DNA of 54,548 nt from HXMU1420-2 sp040830545 (lineage in GTDB: Bacteria > Pseudomonadota > Alphaproteobacteria > Rhodobacterales > Rhodobacteraceae). The stretch covers positions 1-54,548 of the forward strand of contig JBFOMB010000080.1 of the NCBI GenBank assembly GCA_040830545.1. The letters are read 5' to 3'. Below, in pieces: positions 15,440 to 22,010 of this stretch (the stretch's first letter is position 1; each line of letters opens with the position of its first letter). The notes beneath the pieces are model-generated. The model saw only the letters and a list, made by a program, of their open reading frames with translations. It did not search any database and was not told the DNA's origin. Both the position numbers and the translations under genes were made by a program.

Positions 15440-16051
15440 TTAGAATGTGTGACCGGCGTTGCCCGTGGCGATCCGCGTGACGGTGGCCAGATTGACCGAA
15501 CGAATTGCAGCGGCGTCTGCATCCCAGACGGGCAGAAGGTGCGGGTGACGGGCTTTCTTGGCCTTGGTGGCCCGCTGCGCAGGCTTGGCGGCTTTCTCGC
15601 CCTTCACAGGCAGTTTGCGAGGCTCTACGCGCATGGCGCGCTGCGTGCCGTCTGCCTTGATAAATTCGACTGTACAGGCCGCTTTCTGGATCAGGTCGCG
15701 CTTGGCTGCATAATCCGCCTCTGCCTGCTCATGGGCGATTGCCTGACGCAAGTAGCCCATGCGGTCGCGTTCCGCGTTGGTCGTGAACACTTTGGCTTCG
15801 AGGCAGGCCAGTTCGCGTTCATTGGCGGTTAGTTCGTCCGGCAGGCGGTAGCCGCGCGCTTTGTTGCGGGCGTCGTCCCATGCGTATTTGAGGGCGCGGG
15901 AACGGTGGAACTTGTCAAGCGGTGCGCGCCAGATGCGCAGGAAGTACCAAGCGCGGTTGAGTCTGCGTTTCGAGGCGCAGGCGTTGTATTCATTCCCGAA
16001 AACGGCGGGGGCGCTGGCGTCCGCATGGCGAAGCCGAGTTGAGTCGGGCGA
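15440..16051 (-). CDS. WYL_2/DUF2693-like SH3-barrel protein, start disrupted or missing
   Basis: The frame is open from a TAA at 16052-16054 to the stop at 15440, 203 codons, and looks coding along nearly all of it (NRAWYFLRIWRAPLDKFHRS, LPDELTANERELACLEAK). The C-terminal part (CTVEFIKADGTQRAMRVEP, HLLPVWDADAAAIRSVNLAT) resembles phage Sm-like SH3-barrel proteins of the WYL_2/DUF2693 type. There is no ATG or TTG in the first part. The first standard start is a GTG at 15790, well inside the coding-looking region. An ATG at 15993 lies one frame off, so an N-terminal frameshift, real or from sequencing, is likely. It heads the minus-strand small-gene operon. Confidence 0.6.
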   Translation of the reverse strand, partial: SPDSTRLRHADASAPAVFGNEYNACASKRRLNRAWYFLRIWRAPLDKFHRSRALKYAWDDARNKARGYRLPDELTANERELACLEAKVFTTNAERDRMGYLRQAIAHEQAEADYAAKRDLIQKAACTVEFIKADGTQRAMRVEPRKLPVKGEKAAKPAQRATKAKKARHPHLLPVWDADAAAIRSVNLATVTRIATGNAGHTF

Positions 16052-16346
16052 TTATTCGGGACTCTCCGAAAAACTGGTTCGCAGAAGGACGGGGCCAAAT
16101 CCGACATAATGTCGTTTCTTCCCACTGTGGGAAATTCCGGCCCTGTATGCACATCCGTTGACAGTGCGTCCGTTGTCCATTCGGGCGCATACACGGCCCC
16201 TCAGGGCGCGACACAGCACCGGAGGCAGTGTTCCGGTCGGGAACACTGCCCTTGCCGCCAGCGGGCCTAATATCGCTGTCGTTCACAACGATTTTGCCTT
16301 GCCTGCCCGGAATTTTCCGCAGCGTTCATGCGCGCAGGCCGCAAAA

Positions 16347-16589
16347 GTAAAATAATTTGACATTTGCCCAGCCGGTCACGCGCCAAATCTAAAATAATTT
16401 TAGATATGCCCGACCGTTGGGGGTTCTTCCCGGTTCTGGGAAAAACTGTCTGCGCGCCCAAAAGCCAAATAATTTGGGATTTGCCCCATGCCGTAGGTAT
16501 TCCCCCGTTTCGGGGAAACGGACACGGTGTCCGATTTGCTGCACCCGGCAGGCTTCCGTCAGGCCTGATGAAAACCGGAATTATTCCGG
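16347..16589 (-). repeat. Covarying hairpin family, copies 1-4
   Basis: Four copies (centres about 16354, 16396, 16471 and 16582) share one plan when read on the minus strand: GGGCAWAT or similar, three variable bases, AAATTATTT, three bases that pair with the variable ones, then TTTT and a GC-rich end. Copies 2 and 4 have perfect arms (CTA/TAG and CCG/CGG); copies 1 and 3 pair at two of three positions. Copy 2 extends to a 19-bp palindrome (16387-16405). The arms change together while the centre stays, as expected for a stem-loop. Confidence 0.75.
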
Positions 16590-16749
16590 ATATGGACGCG
16601 ACCTGGGCCTGAGGTATTTTCCGAAACCGGAAAGAACCATGTGACCGCGTAGGCGCTGGAAGCCGCAACGCCCAGCCAGACCTAACCCACGTCAACGCCG
16701 TTGACACGCCAGACCAAACTACCGGGATCACGGTAGTAACGCGGGAGGG

Positions 16750-16929
16750 TCGTCCCCACGGGGACGAAGCACAGAAAGCAGGTCGCTCATGTTGCTGTCT
16801 GCAACATGACAACCGCCGACCTTGGCCTTCGCCGGGTCGAAGTGGGTAACATTGGAAACCACAACCTTACTTGCCGCAACCTAGTCACCACGGTGACGAA
16901 GTGAGCAACGTTCCGTTCTGAAACGTTGC
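16750..16929. repeat. Hairpin modules with covarying arms
   Basis: Four stem-loops follow one another. The first is 16750-16767 (arms TCGTCCCC/GGGGACGA). The second is 16787-16809 (9-bp stem, TCATGTTGC/GCAACATGA). The third is 16884-16897 (GTCACC/GGTGAC). The fourth is 16905-16929 (GCAACGTT/AACGTTGC). The first and third are variants of one motif, GTC-CC-ACGG-GACGAAG, with the inner pair changed on both arms, and each is followed by a GCAAC-type hairpin and CCGCCG. This suggests a duplicated two-hairpin module. Confidence 0.6.
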
Positions 16930-16966
16930 CGCCGAAAGCCCAAAACAGGGCGATTTGCAGCAATTC

Positions 16967-17115
16967 CTTTCCGTTATCACGGAAAGAAACCGGGCTGTAG
17001 CGGGACACGCACCCTTTCCACAATGATGGAAAGCCCCGGCCTTTTCCTTAATGATGGAAAACGACGCGCCTTATCCTCATTGCAGGAAACGCGCTCTATC
17101 CTCACTTGCAGGAAA
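16967..17115. repeat. Tandem TTTCC/GGAAA hairpin repeat
   Basis: Hairpins at 16967-16986 (CTTTCCG/CGGAAAG), 17014-17033 (CTTTCCA/TGGAAAG) and 17042-17061 (TTTTCC/GGAAAA), plus two weaker ones near 17072-17090 and 17097-17115, share a pyrimidine-arm/purine-arm plan with a 6-8 base loop. The last four recur every 26-29 bases, so this is a degenerate tandem repeat of about 28 bp. There are no unique spacers of CRISPR type. Confidence 0.6.
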
Positions 17116-17362
17116 ATCGCGGATGCAATCAGTCTCAGCGACCGACAGCTTGTTGTCGTCCGCAACATGCTGATTGTCTGGCAGCGTCTTCACTTCTCTC
17201 CGATCCTGCGGATAGCTCGAATTTCAAGCAGGCTCAGGAGTTTGAGCATTTTAAAATGGCGTGGCGGCTTTCCGAAATGCTGGAAAGGATCACGTCACGG
17301 CCCTGATTGTCACTCAGGAATGAGTAGCAAAGCGCAAAAGCCGTTGGGGATGACAACAGCTT

Positions 17363-17722
17363 TTGCGGTCGGAACTGACCCCGACACAGCAGGCCGAGCA
17401 TCTGGCCAAGCGTAAAGAGCTTTGGGGGATGCGGGAGGTTTCGGCGCAAGTTGAGCCGAAACCTCAAGGTGGCAGACCGGCACAGTTCGCTTCAGACACC
17501 GCAGAAGCGACTGGCGCTGCCAAGTCCAGCATCAACCGCGCAATATCCCGCGCCGAGGGTGTGACGGATGAAGTCCGCGATGAAATCCGGGGCACAGACT
17601 TGGACAAAGGCACGGTACTGGATGATGCGGGGACTGGCGGTGCAAGTTGCACCACCAGCCTGCTTGACGGTCGGGATGCGGAGCAGTGGGGCAACTTGTC
17701 CCACTGGTGGCGGCAGGATTGA
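17363..17722 (+). pseudogene. ParB-like protein remnant
   Basis: The frame reads ELTPTQQAEHLAKRKELW, then GGRPAQFASDTAEATGAAKS and AISRAEGVTDEVRDEIRGTDLDKGTVLDD. This matches the central helical part that follows the N-terminal domain in phage ParB-like nuclease/partition proteins. The ParB N-terminal domain is missing, because a TGA lies just upstream in frame. After GTVLD the sequence (AGTGGASCTTSLLDG) no longer fits the family, as after a frameshift. It is therefore a fragment of a lost gene, probably left from the phage ancestor. Confidence 0.65.
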
Positions 17723-17758
17723 TGCGACCAATTGGTCGCAACGGGTGTACGGGCAAAT

Positions 17759-17773
17759 CGGAAATTATTTCCG
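17759..17773 (+). repeat. Covarying hairpin family, copy 5
   Basis: CGGAAATTATTTCCG is a 15-bp palindrome with the family centre AAATTATTT and arms CGG/CCG. GGGCAAAT precedes it and TTTTCGCG follows, which together define the ~31-bp element seen five other times in this element. Confidence 0.8.
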
Positions 17774-17836
17774 TTTTCGCGTGGTGTTTCCCGCTCCCCA
17801 AAACGGGGGAGCAAAGATTTGCGCAAGGTCCAGCCA

Positions 17837-17854
17837 CCCTAAGATTACCCTAAG
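17837..17854 (+). repeat. Paired CCCTAAG motif, copy 1
   Basis: CCCTAAG occurs at 17837-17843 and again at 17848-17854, an 11-base spacing with ATTA between. A second pair with G in place of A (CCCTGAG) is at 24306-24323 near the right end. Both members of a pair share the same base at the variable position. It may be a site for a dimer or for the excision machinery, which is inference. Confidence 0.5.
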
Positions 17855-17953
17855 GTTTTCGCTGTCGGGCAGTTCGGGACACCGTGTCACAAACCCTCTT
17901 AGCACGTGTTCGCCCACCGTTGGCGGATGGTCCATTCCCAGACCTTGGTTGCC

Positions 17954-17984
17954 TGCTAAAACCGCTAAACTTGCTAAACTCGCC
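17954..17984 (+). repeat. Triple 9-bp-period array A (GCTAAA)
   Basis: GCTAAA occurs at 17955, 17964 and 17973, exactly 9 bases apart, followed by CTCGCC. Array B, 57 bases further on, has the same layout and the same ending but uses GCTACA. Regular short direct repeats in a non-coding zone of a replicating element suggest iterons for an initiator protein. Confidence 0.7.
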
Positions 17985-18010
17985 TAGGTCAAACCTGACA
18001 GTCCGTGACC

Positions 18011-18083
18011 TGCTACATCCGCTACAATTGCTACACTCGCCGTCCTGCGGGCCAGTTTGTAGCAGTTGTAGCAAGTGTAGCAG
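18011..18083. repeat. Triple 9-bp-period arrays B and C (GCTACA, inverted pair)
   Basis: Array B has GCTACA at 18012, 18021 and 18030. Array C has the reverse complement TGTAGC at 18058, 18067 and 18076, again with a 9-base period. B and C face each other across 16 bases that contain GTCCTGCGGGCC. The inverted pair could form a long stem or bind two opposed protein assemblies. The layout resembles an origin or partition-type site; that role is inferred. Confidence 0.7.
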
Positions 18084-18408
18084 CCTGCCGGGTTCTGGTT
18101 TTCGGGGTCCGCCCGCCATTGGCGGATGGACGCTAGAGGCCCTTGTGCGACCAGTACGCGCGCGCGCGAGGCCGAGACGGTCAGGAGCAGGGGGTTTCCT
18201 CAGTTACCCGTCACATCCTTCCCGACACACGGCTAAAACCGGCAGAAAGGGTCAAACGGGGTGCGAACCGGACTTTCTGCCAGTTTCTGCTGTATGTCGG
18301 TGGGGGTAGTGGTGTTCGCCATCGCTCTGGCTGACGTGGCGCAGAGGGTTGGCAAAGTTTTCCAAGGCTCCAAACCGAGGTACTGCCGTCATGGCAATGC
18401 CCGCAAAT

Positions 18409-18423
18409 CCGAAATTATTTCGG
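18409..18423 (+). repeat. Covarying hairpin family, copy 6
   Basis: CCGAAATTATTTCGG is a 15-bp palindrome with arms CCG/CGG around the constant AAATTATTT. GCAAAT precedes it and TTTTCACG follows. Array D starts about 20 bases downstream, so the hairpin and 9-bp-array families occur side by side here. Confidence 0.8.
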
Positions 18424-18442
18424 TTTTCACGATCCGGGCGCG

Positions 18443-18497
18443 CTGCTATTCCCGCTATTTCCGCTATTTGAGACGGGCCGAATATCGGGAATAGCAG
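18443..18497. repeat. Triple 9-bp-period array D (GCTATT) with inverted half
   Basis: GCTATT occurs at 18445, 18454 and 18463, with a 9-base period as in arrays A to C but a different unit. The first 12 bases of the array (CTGCTATTCCCG, 18443-18454) recur inverted at 18486-18497. No gene overlaps it. The stretch from here to 18686 shows no further feature. Confidence 0.65.
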
Positions 18498-18686
18498 GTC
18501 TGGCCAAAGCGAAGATTCCCACTTTCGCGACATCTCCCATCGGGGGCTACGACCCTGTGAAGGCACAACCGCATTGCAGGGCGTCCCTGCGCAGCAAAAT
18601 TCCCAACCGGAACTTTGCTCACCTGACCCAGCTCACGGTCGGCCCCATCAGAGGGTCAGAAACCAAACGAGCGTTATCTAACAAGC

Positions 18687-19172
18687 TCACGACAAGATAA
18701 CCCGTGCCTCTTGCCCGTCGCTGCCTTCAACCGCGATTGTGACCTCGTATCGCGAGAACGCCACGTCTCGCATGGGCTTTATGCTCTCGTAATCCGGTGA
18801 AGAAAAAACCGATTCTACCGCTTCTAAACTCGGATACTTTACGATTACCACTGTCTGAGGCGGAGACGCTCCAACCACCGGTGTTCCCAGGGTGAACCTG
18901 CTCACAATTTCTGCACCAGCTCTTTCGAGCAGTGGAGTTGTCACACGAAAATACTCGGACAATGCTAGCGGCTGGTCTTCGTTAATGCTTAGAAAAGCTA
19001 CAACAGTTGCTGTCAATACTACCCCCTTAGCCCAATACGGCGAACCAATTGAAATTTCTGCTGAAATGAACTCGTAAAGACGCTGTTTGACGTTAGCGCG
19101 ACACAACACGAAGGCGATTTCGTTTAATGAAGTTCTAGTGTCACTCTGGTTGGCGTCAAAAATCAAATACAT
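18687..19172 (-). CDS. DUF1330-like dimeric alpha/beta-barrel protein
   Basis: The frame can encode up to 161 residues. Residues from about 52 on (TATVVAFLSINEDQPLALSEYF, given as a pattern) through RVTTPLLERAGAEIVSRFTL, VVIVKYPSLEAVESVF and SSPDYESIKPMRDVAFSR match the DUF1330 plan, where a strand, a Tyr-rich helix and the S-P-x-Y-x-x-I-K-P box are conserved. The first ~50 residues look unrelated, so the real start may be an internal TTG. Family members are small cytoplasmic proteins of unclear function, and it looks host-like rather than phage-like. Confidence 0.6.
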   Translation of the reverse strand: MYLIFDANQSDTRTSLNEIAFVLCRANVKQRLYEFISAEISIGSPYWAKGVVLTATVVAFLSINEDQPLALSEYFRVTTPLLERAGAEIVSRFTLGTPVVGASPPQTVVIVKYPSLEAVESVFSSPDYESIKPMRDVAFSRYEVTIAVEGSDGQEARVILS

Positions 19173-19411
19173 TCAAAAAATTCGGTGCGACGCCAGACAA
19201 CCTGAATATCAGCAGAGGAAGCCTTGCCCGAACCGTGGTCAAGGATAACGGCGCTTAGCACGCCCCAAGTGGCTCGGGTCGCGACCTCTCTGAAACAAGA
19301 AATGCCAAGGCCTGCCACGCCAGCCCCCCCTTCAGACCGGGCCATCGTCGAGATTAATTTGCCTGATGTGGGGTATTATGATACCGTCATAGCAACGAAA
19401 GTGAGGCAGAT

Positions 19412-19843
19412 ATGTCCGCAGCAGAACCAACAATTGAGCAGGCAAAGCCCCCGGAAAAGGCCGTGCGTCTATGCCCGGAAAAAGAGCTTGGCGATGACCT
19501 GCTAGAGCTTGCCGCAGAGGATGACCTGTCCCTGATCCGAAACGGCAATTTGCAGTTCTGGTGCATCGGGGATTTCTGCGGAACGTTCCTTCACCAAGCC
19601 CCGGTCGGGAACTGGTATGTTGAACTGCATGGCGATGCCCGGACCTTCGAGGAATACAAGCGATCCTGCACGGCCATTCTGACGGCCTTCTGGGACGCAC
19701 AGAAACCGGAAATCATCACCACGACAGTAGCGCGAACTGCGAAGGCCCAAGTGTTCATGACCAGTCTTGGGTTTTCAACGATGGGCGAACTGTTCATGGC
19801 GTCCGGGGATCAACTGATTATGGGGTGGCGCAAATGTCATTGA
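19412..19843 (+). CDS. T7 gp13-like internal virion/GNAT-fold protein
   Basis: The 143-residue product begins MSAAEPTIEQAKPPEKAVRL. Its middle (FWCIGDFCGTFLHQAPVGNW, YVELHGDARTFEEYKR) and end (AQVFMTSLGFSTMGELFM, GDQLIMGWRK) have the strand-helix plan of a GNAT fold. T7 gp13, an internal virion protein encoded just before the ejection proteins, has the same fold plan and a similar end. The position directly upstream of the transglycosylase and injection-type genes supports this reading. Sequence similarity is judged by eye. Confidence 0.6.
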   Translation: MSAAEPTIEQAKPPEKAVRLCPEKELGDDLLELAAEDDLSLIRNGNLQFWCIGDFCGTFLHQAPVGNWYVELHGDARTFEEYKRSCTAILTAFWDAQKPEIITTTVARTAKAQVFMTSLGFSTMGELFMASGDQLIMGWRKCH

Positions 19844-20274
19844 TTGAGTTTCGAGTATGCGGGGCAAAGCTGCCTGACGGCACAACCTGCATGGCCGCGC
19901 CCGTAGAGGGCAAGACCCGCTGTCACAAACATGGCGGCGCGTCCACAGGCCCGCGAACCCCTGAGGGCCGCAAGCGCAACTCCGACGCGGCAAAAGCCCG
20001 GTGGGCGGAAATCAAGGCAGCATTGGCGCTGGCACGCGCCCAAGACAACGTAGAGGCACGGACAAGAACCTGGGAATTACAGCACGCAAGGACGAGCAAC
20101 CGTCAGAGAAGGCCAAGCGTCAGATTGCAAAGACAATGGCCCTTTCTCGCTCTAACTCGGGCGGGGCGCGGGACATGGGTTACGGCCCGTCCCGCAACGG
20201 CGGCAACCAGCAAGCGGGCGAGCGCAAGGGCTTTCAGTTCAGCGGGAACGGCAAGGGCTTACTGGCCAACATGA
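19834..20274 (+). CDS. HGG-motif small phage protein, possible 3' frame disruption
   Basis: ATG 19834 overlaps the preceding gene's end. The first ~75 residues carry CGAKLPDGTTCMAAPVEG, then TRCHKHGGASTGPRTPEGRK, a Cys/His (zinc-like) motif with the HGG-x-S/T-GP-x-T signature seen in small phage proteins. After about residue 80 the frame becomes arginine-rich and unlike protein, while the frame of the next gene looks coding from about 20075. The 139-base overlap with the next gene suggests a 1-base shift near 20060-20075, either natural or a sequencing error. Confidence 0.5.
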   Translation: MSLIEFRVCGAKLPDGTTCMAAPVEGKTRCHKHGGASTGPRTPEGRKRNSDAAKARWAEIKAALALARAQDNVEARTRTWELQHARTSNRQRRPSVRLQRQWPFLALTRAGRGTWVTARPATAATSKRASARAFSSAGTARAYWPT

Positions 20275-22010
20275 ACGCCGACCTGAGCCATGAACAAATC
20301 CAGCGGCGCAAGCAATTGGCTTCCATCTTGCTGCGGGCCGGGATTGCCGCCGCTGGGTACGGTTATGGCGGCATTGCACCCGTGGGTGCGGCGATAGCTG
20401 GCGGGCTGCTGATGACGGGCGCAAACCGCGCTGAGCGGGGCATGAAGGATGAAAACCGGCGCAAGATTGCCGAGGCTCTGGGCAGAGGCACTTACGGGGC
20501 ATCCCGAAACATCCCGGCATTTGGCCCAATGCCGACCATCGACATGACCCGCAGCCCGGAACAGAAAATCGGGGATGACACCATGCTGGCGCTGGGCAAG
20601 CCCGGGGCTATGTCTGTGCCCGGATACTTCGCGGACCTGGAACAGCAACACGGCCTGCCTGCGGGCTACCTCGCCCGGACGATGCAGATTGAAAGCAACG
20701 GAAATCCGAACGCACAGAACCCAAACAGTTCGGCGGGCGGCGCATTCCAATTCATCGACTCCACCGCGAAACAATACGGCCTGCACGGCAATGACCGCTT
20801 TGACATGAACAAATCCGCCAACGCGGCGGCACGTCTGGCCGCTGACAACGCGGCACACTTGCGGCGTGTCCTCGGGCGCGACCCCACGGCGGGCGAACTG
20901 TACCTTGCTCACCAACAGGGCGCGGGGGGCGCTGCATCGCTTCTCAGCAACCGCAATGCGTCTGCATCCTCAGTGGTCGGGAACGCTGCCACGTCGTTGA
21001 ACGGTGGCCGAGCCAACATGACCGCAGGCGAGTTTGCGGACCTGTGGCTGGGGAAGTTCGGGGGCCAGTTGTCGCAGCCGCCGCAGCGTCAGGGCAACGG
21101 CAATAACGCGGACATCTACCAACTGCTTGTTGACCCGTCCCTGACCGAACATCAGCGCTTTGTCCTGGAGCAGGCTCTTGAGGATCGGCAACGCATGGAC
21201 CAGCGGGCGTACGAGGAAACCCGCTACCAGCGCCGCCAGCAGGCCGAAAACGACGAATGGACGCGCCGTCAGGAATGGGAGCTTGCCAACGCCAATACAG
21301 GTGGAACGAAAGGCGTTGTTGTTCAGGGCCGTGTTGTGAACCCGGTCACAGGCGATGTGATTTACGAACCGGAAGCAGCGGTCGGGCCGGATGAGTACGG
21401 GCTGAACCCCGTCTTTGGCCGTGACGAAAACGGCAACGTTGTGGTTATGCAGCTTGGCAAGGACGGCACGGCGGTTGCAACCGACCTGCCGGATGGCGTG
21501 ACACCAGACCTTGCGGTGAAGAACTATGAAGGGGCACGCGGCAAGGCGCTGGGCAAACAGGAGGGTGAGTCCACTGCGGCGGCAAGCGGCGACAGGAGCG
21601 CCGCAGAGAACGCCCTGAGGCTGATTGAAGACATCCGCAACGACCCGAACCGGGCCCGTGGAACCGGTATGTCCTCTCTGGGCAATTGGGTTCCCGGTAC
21701 GGGTGGTTATGACTTCGAGAAGAAGGTTGAACAGGCCACGTCCGGGGCATTCCTGTCAGCGATCCAGCAGCTTCGCGGAATGGGCGCGCTTTCGAACACG
21801 GAAGGTAAAGCAGCGACCGCAGCCGTCACCCGCATGACCACCCGTCTAACGGAAAAAGGTTTCCTTGAGGCGCTGGATGATTACGAGCGGATTGTACGAG
21901 ACGCCCTAAAAAACGCACAGGCACGGGAAAACCAGCCTGTACCGTCCGCACAACCACAACAACAGCCGCTCACTGACGAGCAGTTGATTGAACTATACGG
22001 GCTGAACTGA
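20136..22010 (+). CDS. Internal virion protein with lytic transglycosylase (SLT) domain
   Basis: From ATG 20136 the product has 624 residues. An SLT-type lysozyme-like domain lies at about residues 160-290: LPAGYLARTMQIESNGNPNA (catalytic Glu in IES), SSAGGAFQFIDSTAKQYG, and LYLAHQQGAGGAASLL. A coiled, charged region follows (RYQRRQQAENDEWTRRQEWE). In podoviruses such proteins (for example T7 gp16) cross the cell wall during DNA ejection. The coding-looking frame extends upstream to about 20075 without a start codon. Its stop overlaps the next start. Confidence 0.85.
   Translation: MALSRSNSGGARDMGYGPSRNGGNQQAGERKGFQFSGNGKGLLANMNADLSHEQIQRRKQLASILLRAGIAAAGYGYGGIAPVGAAIAGGLLMTGANRAERGMKDENRRKIAEALGRGTYGASRNIPAFGPMPTIDMTRSPEQKIGDDTMLALGKPGAMSVPGYFADLEQQHGLPAGYLARTMQIESNGNPNAQNPNSSAGGAFQFIDSTAKQYGLHGNDRFDMNKSANAAARLAADNAAHLRRVLGRDPTAGELYLAHQQGAGGAASLLSNRNASASSVVGNAATSLNGGRANMTAGEFADLWLGKFGGQLSQPPQRQGNGNNADIYQLLVDPSLTEHQRFVLEQALEDRQRMDQRAYEETRYQRRQQAENDEWTRRQEWELANANTGGTKGVVVQGRVVNPVTGDVIYEPEAAVGPDEYGLNPVFGRDENGNVVVMQLGKDGTAVATDLPDGVTPDLAVKNYEGARGKALGKQEGESTAAASGDRSAAENALRLIEDIRNDPNRARGTGMSSLGNWVPGTGGYDFEKKVEQATSGAFLSAIQQLRGMGALSNTEGKAATAAVTRMTTRLTEKGFLEALDDYERIVRDALKNAQARENQPVPSAQPQQQPLTDEQLIELYGLN

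Larger units (their letters stand above)
16055..17362. other. Repeat-rich non-coding region I
   Basis: About 1.3 kb holds no convincing gene on either strand; the open frames here have no protein-like composition. It contains four copies of the covarying AAATTATTT hairpin (16347-16589), a 15-bp palindrome CGGACACGGTGTCCG (16519-16533), hairpin modules (16750-16929) and a degenerate ~28-bp tandem hairpin repeat (16967-17115). A further TTTCC/GGAAA hairpin lies at 17268-17287. Such density is unusual for phage DNA and suggests a control or replication locus. Confidence 0.7.

Noticed and set aside
15829..16194. Minus-strand ORF of 121 codons
   Set aside because: Proline/threonine-rich and out of frame with the coding-looking 15440-16051 frame; treated as a shadow, although its ATG at 15993 may be the displaced start of that gene.
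16967..17115. CRISPR-like array
   Set aside because: The ~28-bp units are contiguous degenerate hairpins without unique spacers of constant length, and no cas genes are present.
17023..17415. Plus-strand ORF of 130 codons
   Set aside because: It reads through the hairpin tandem repeat and shows no domain or codon preference.
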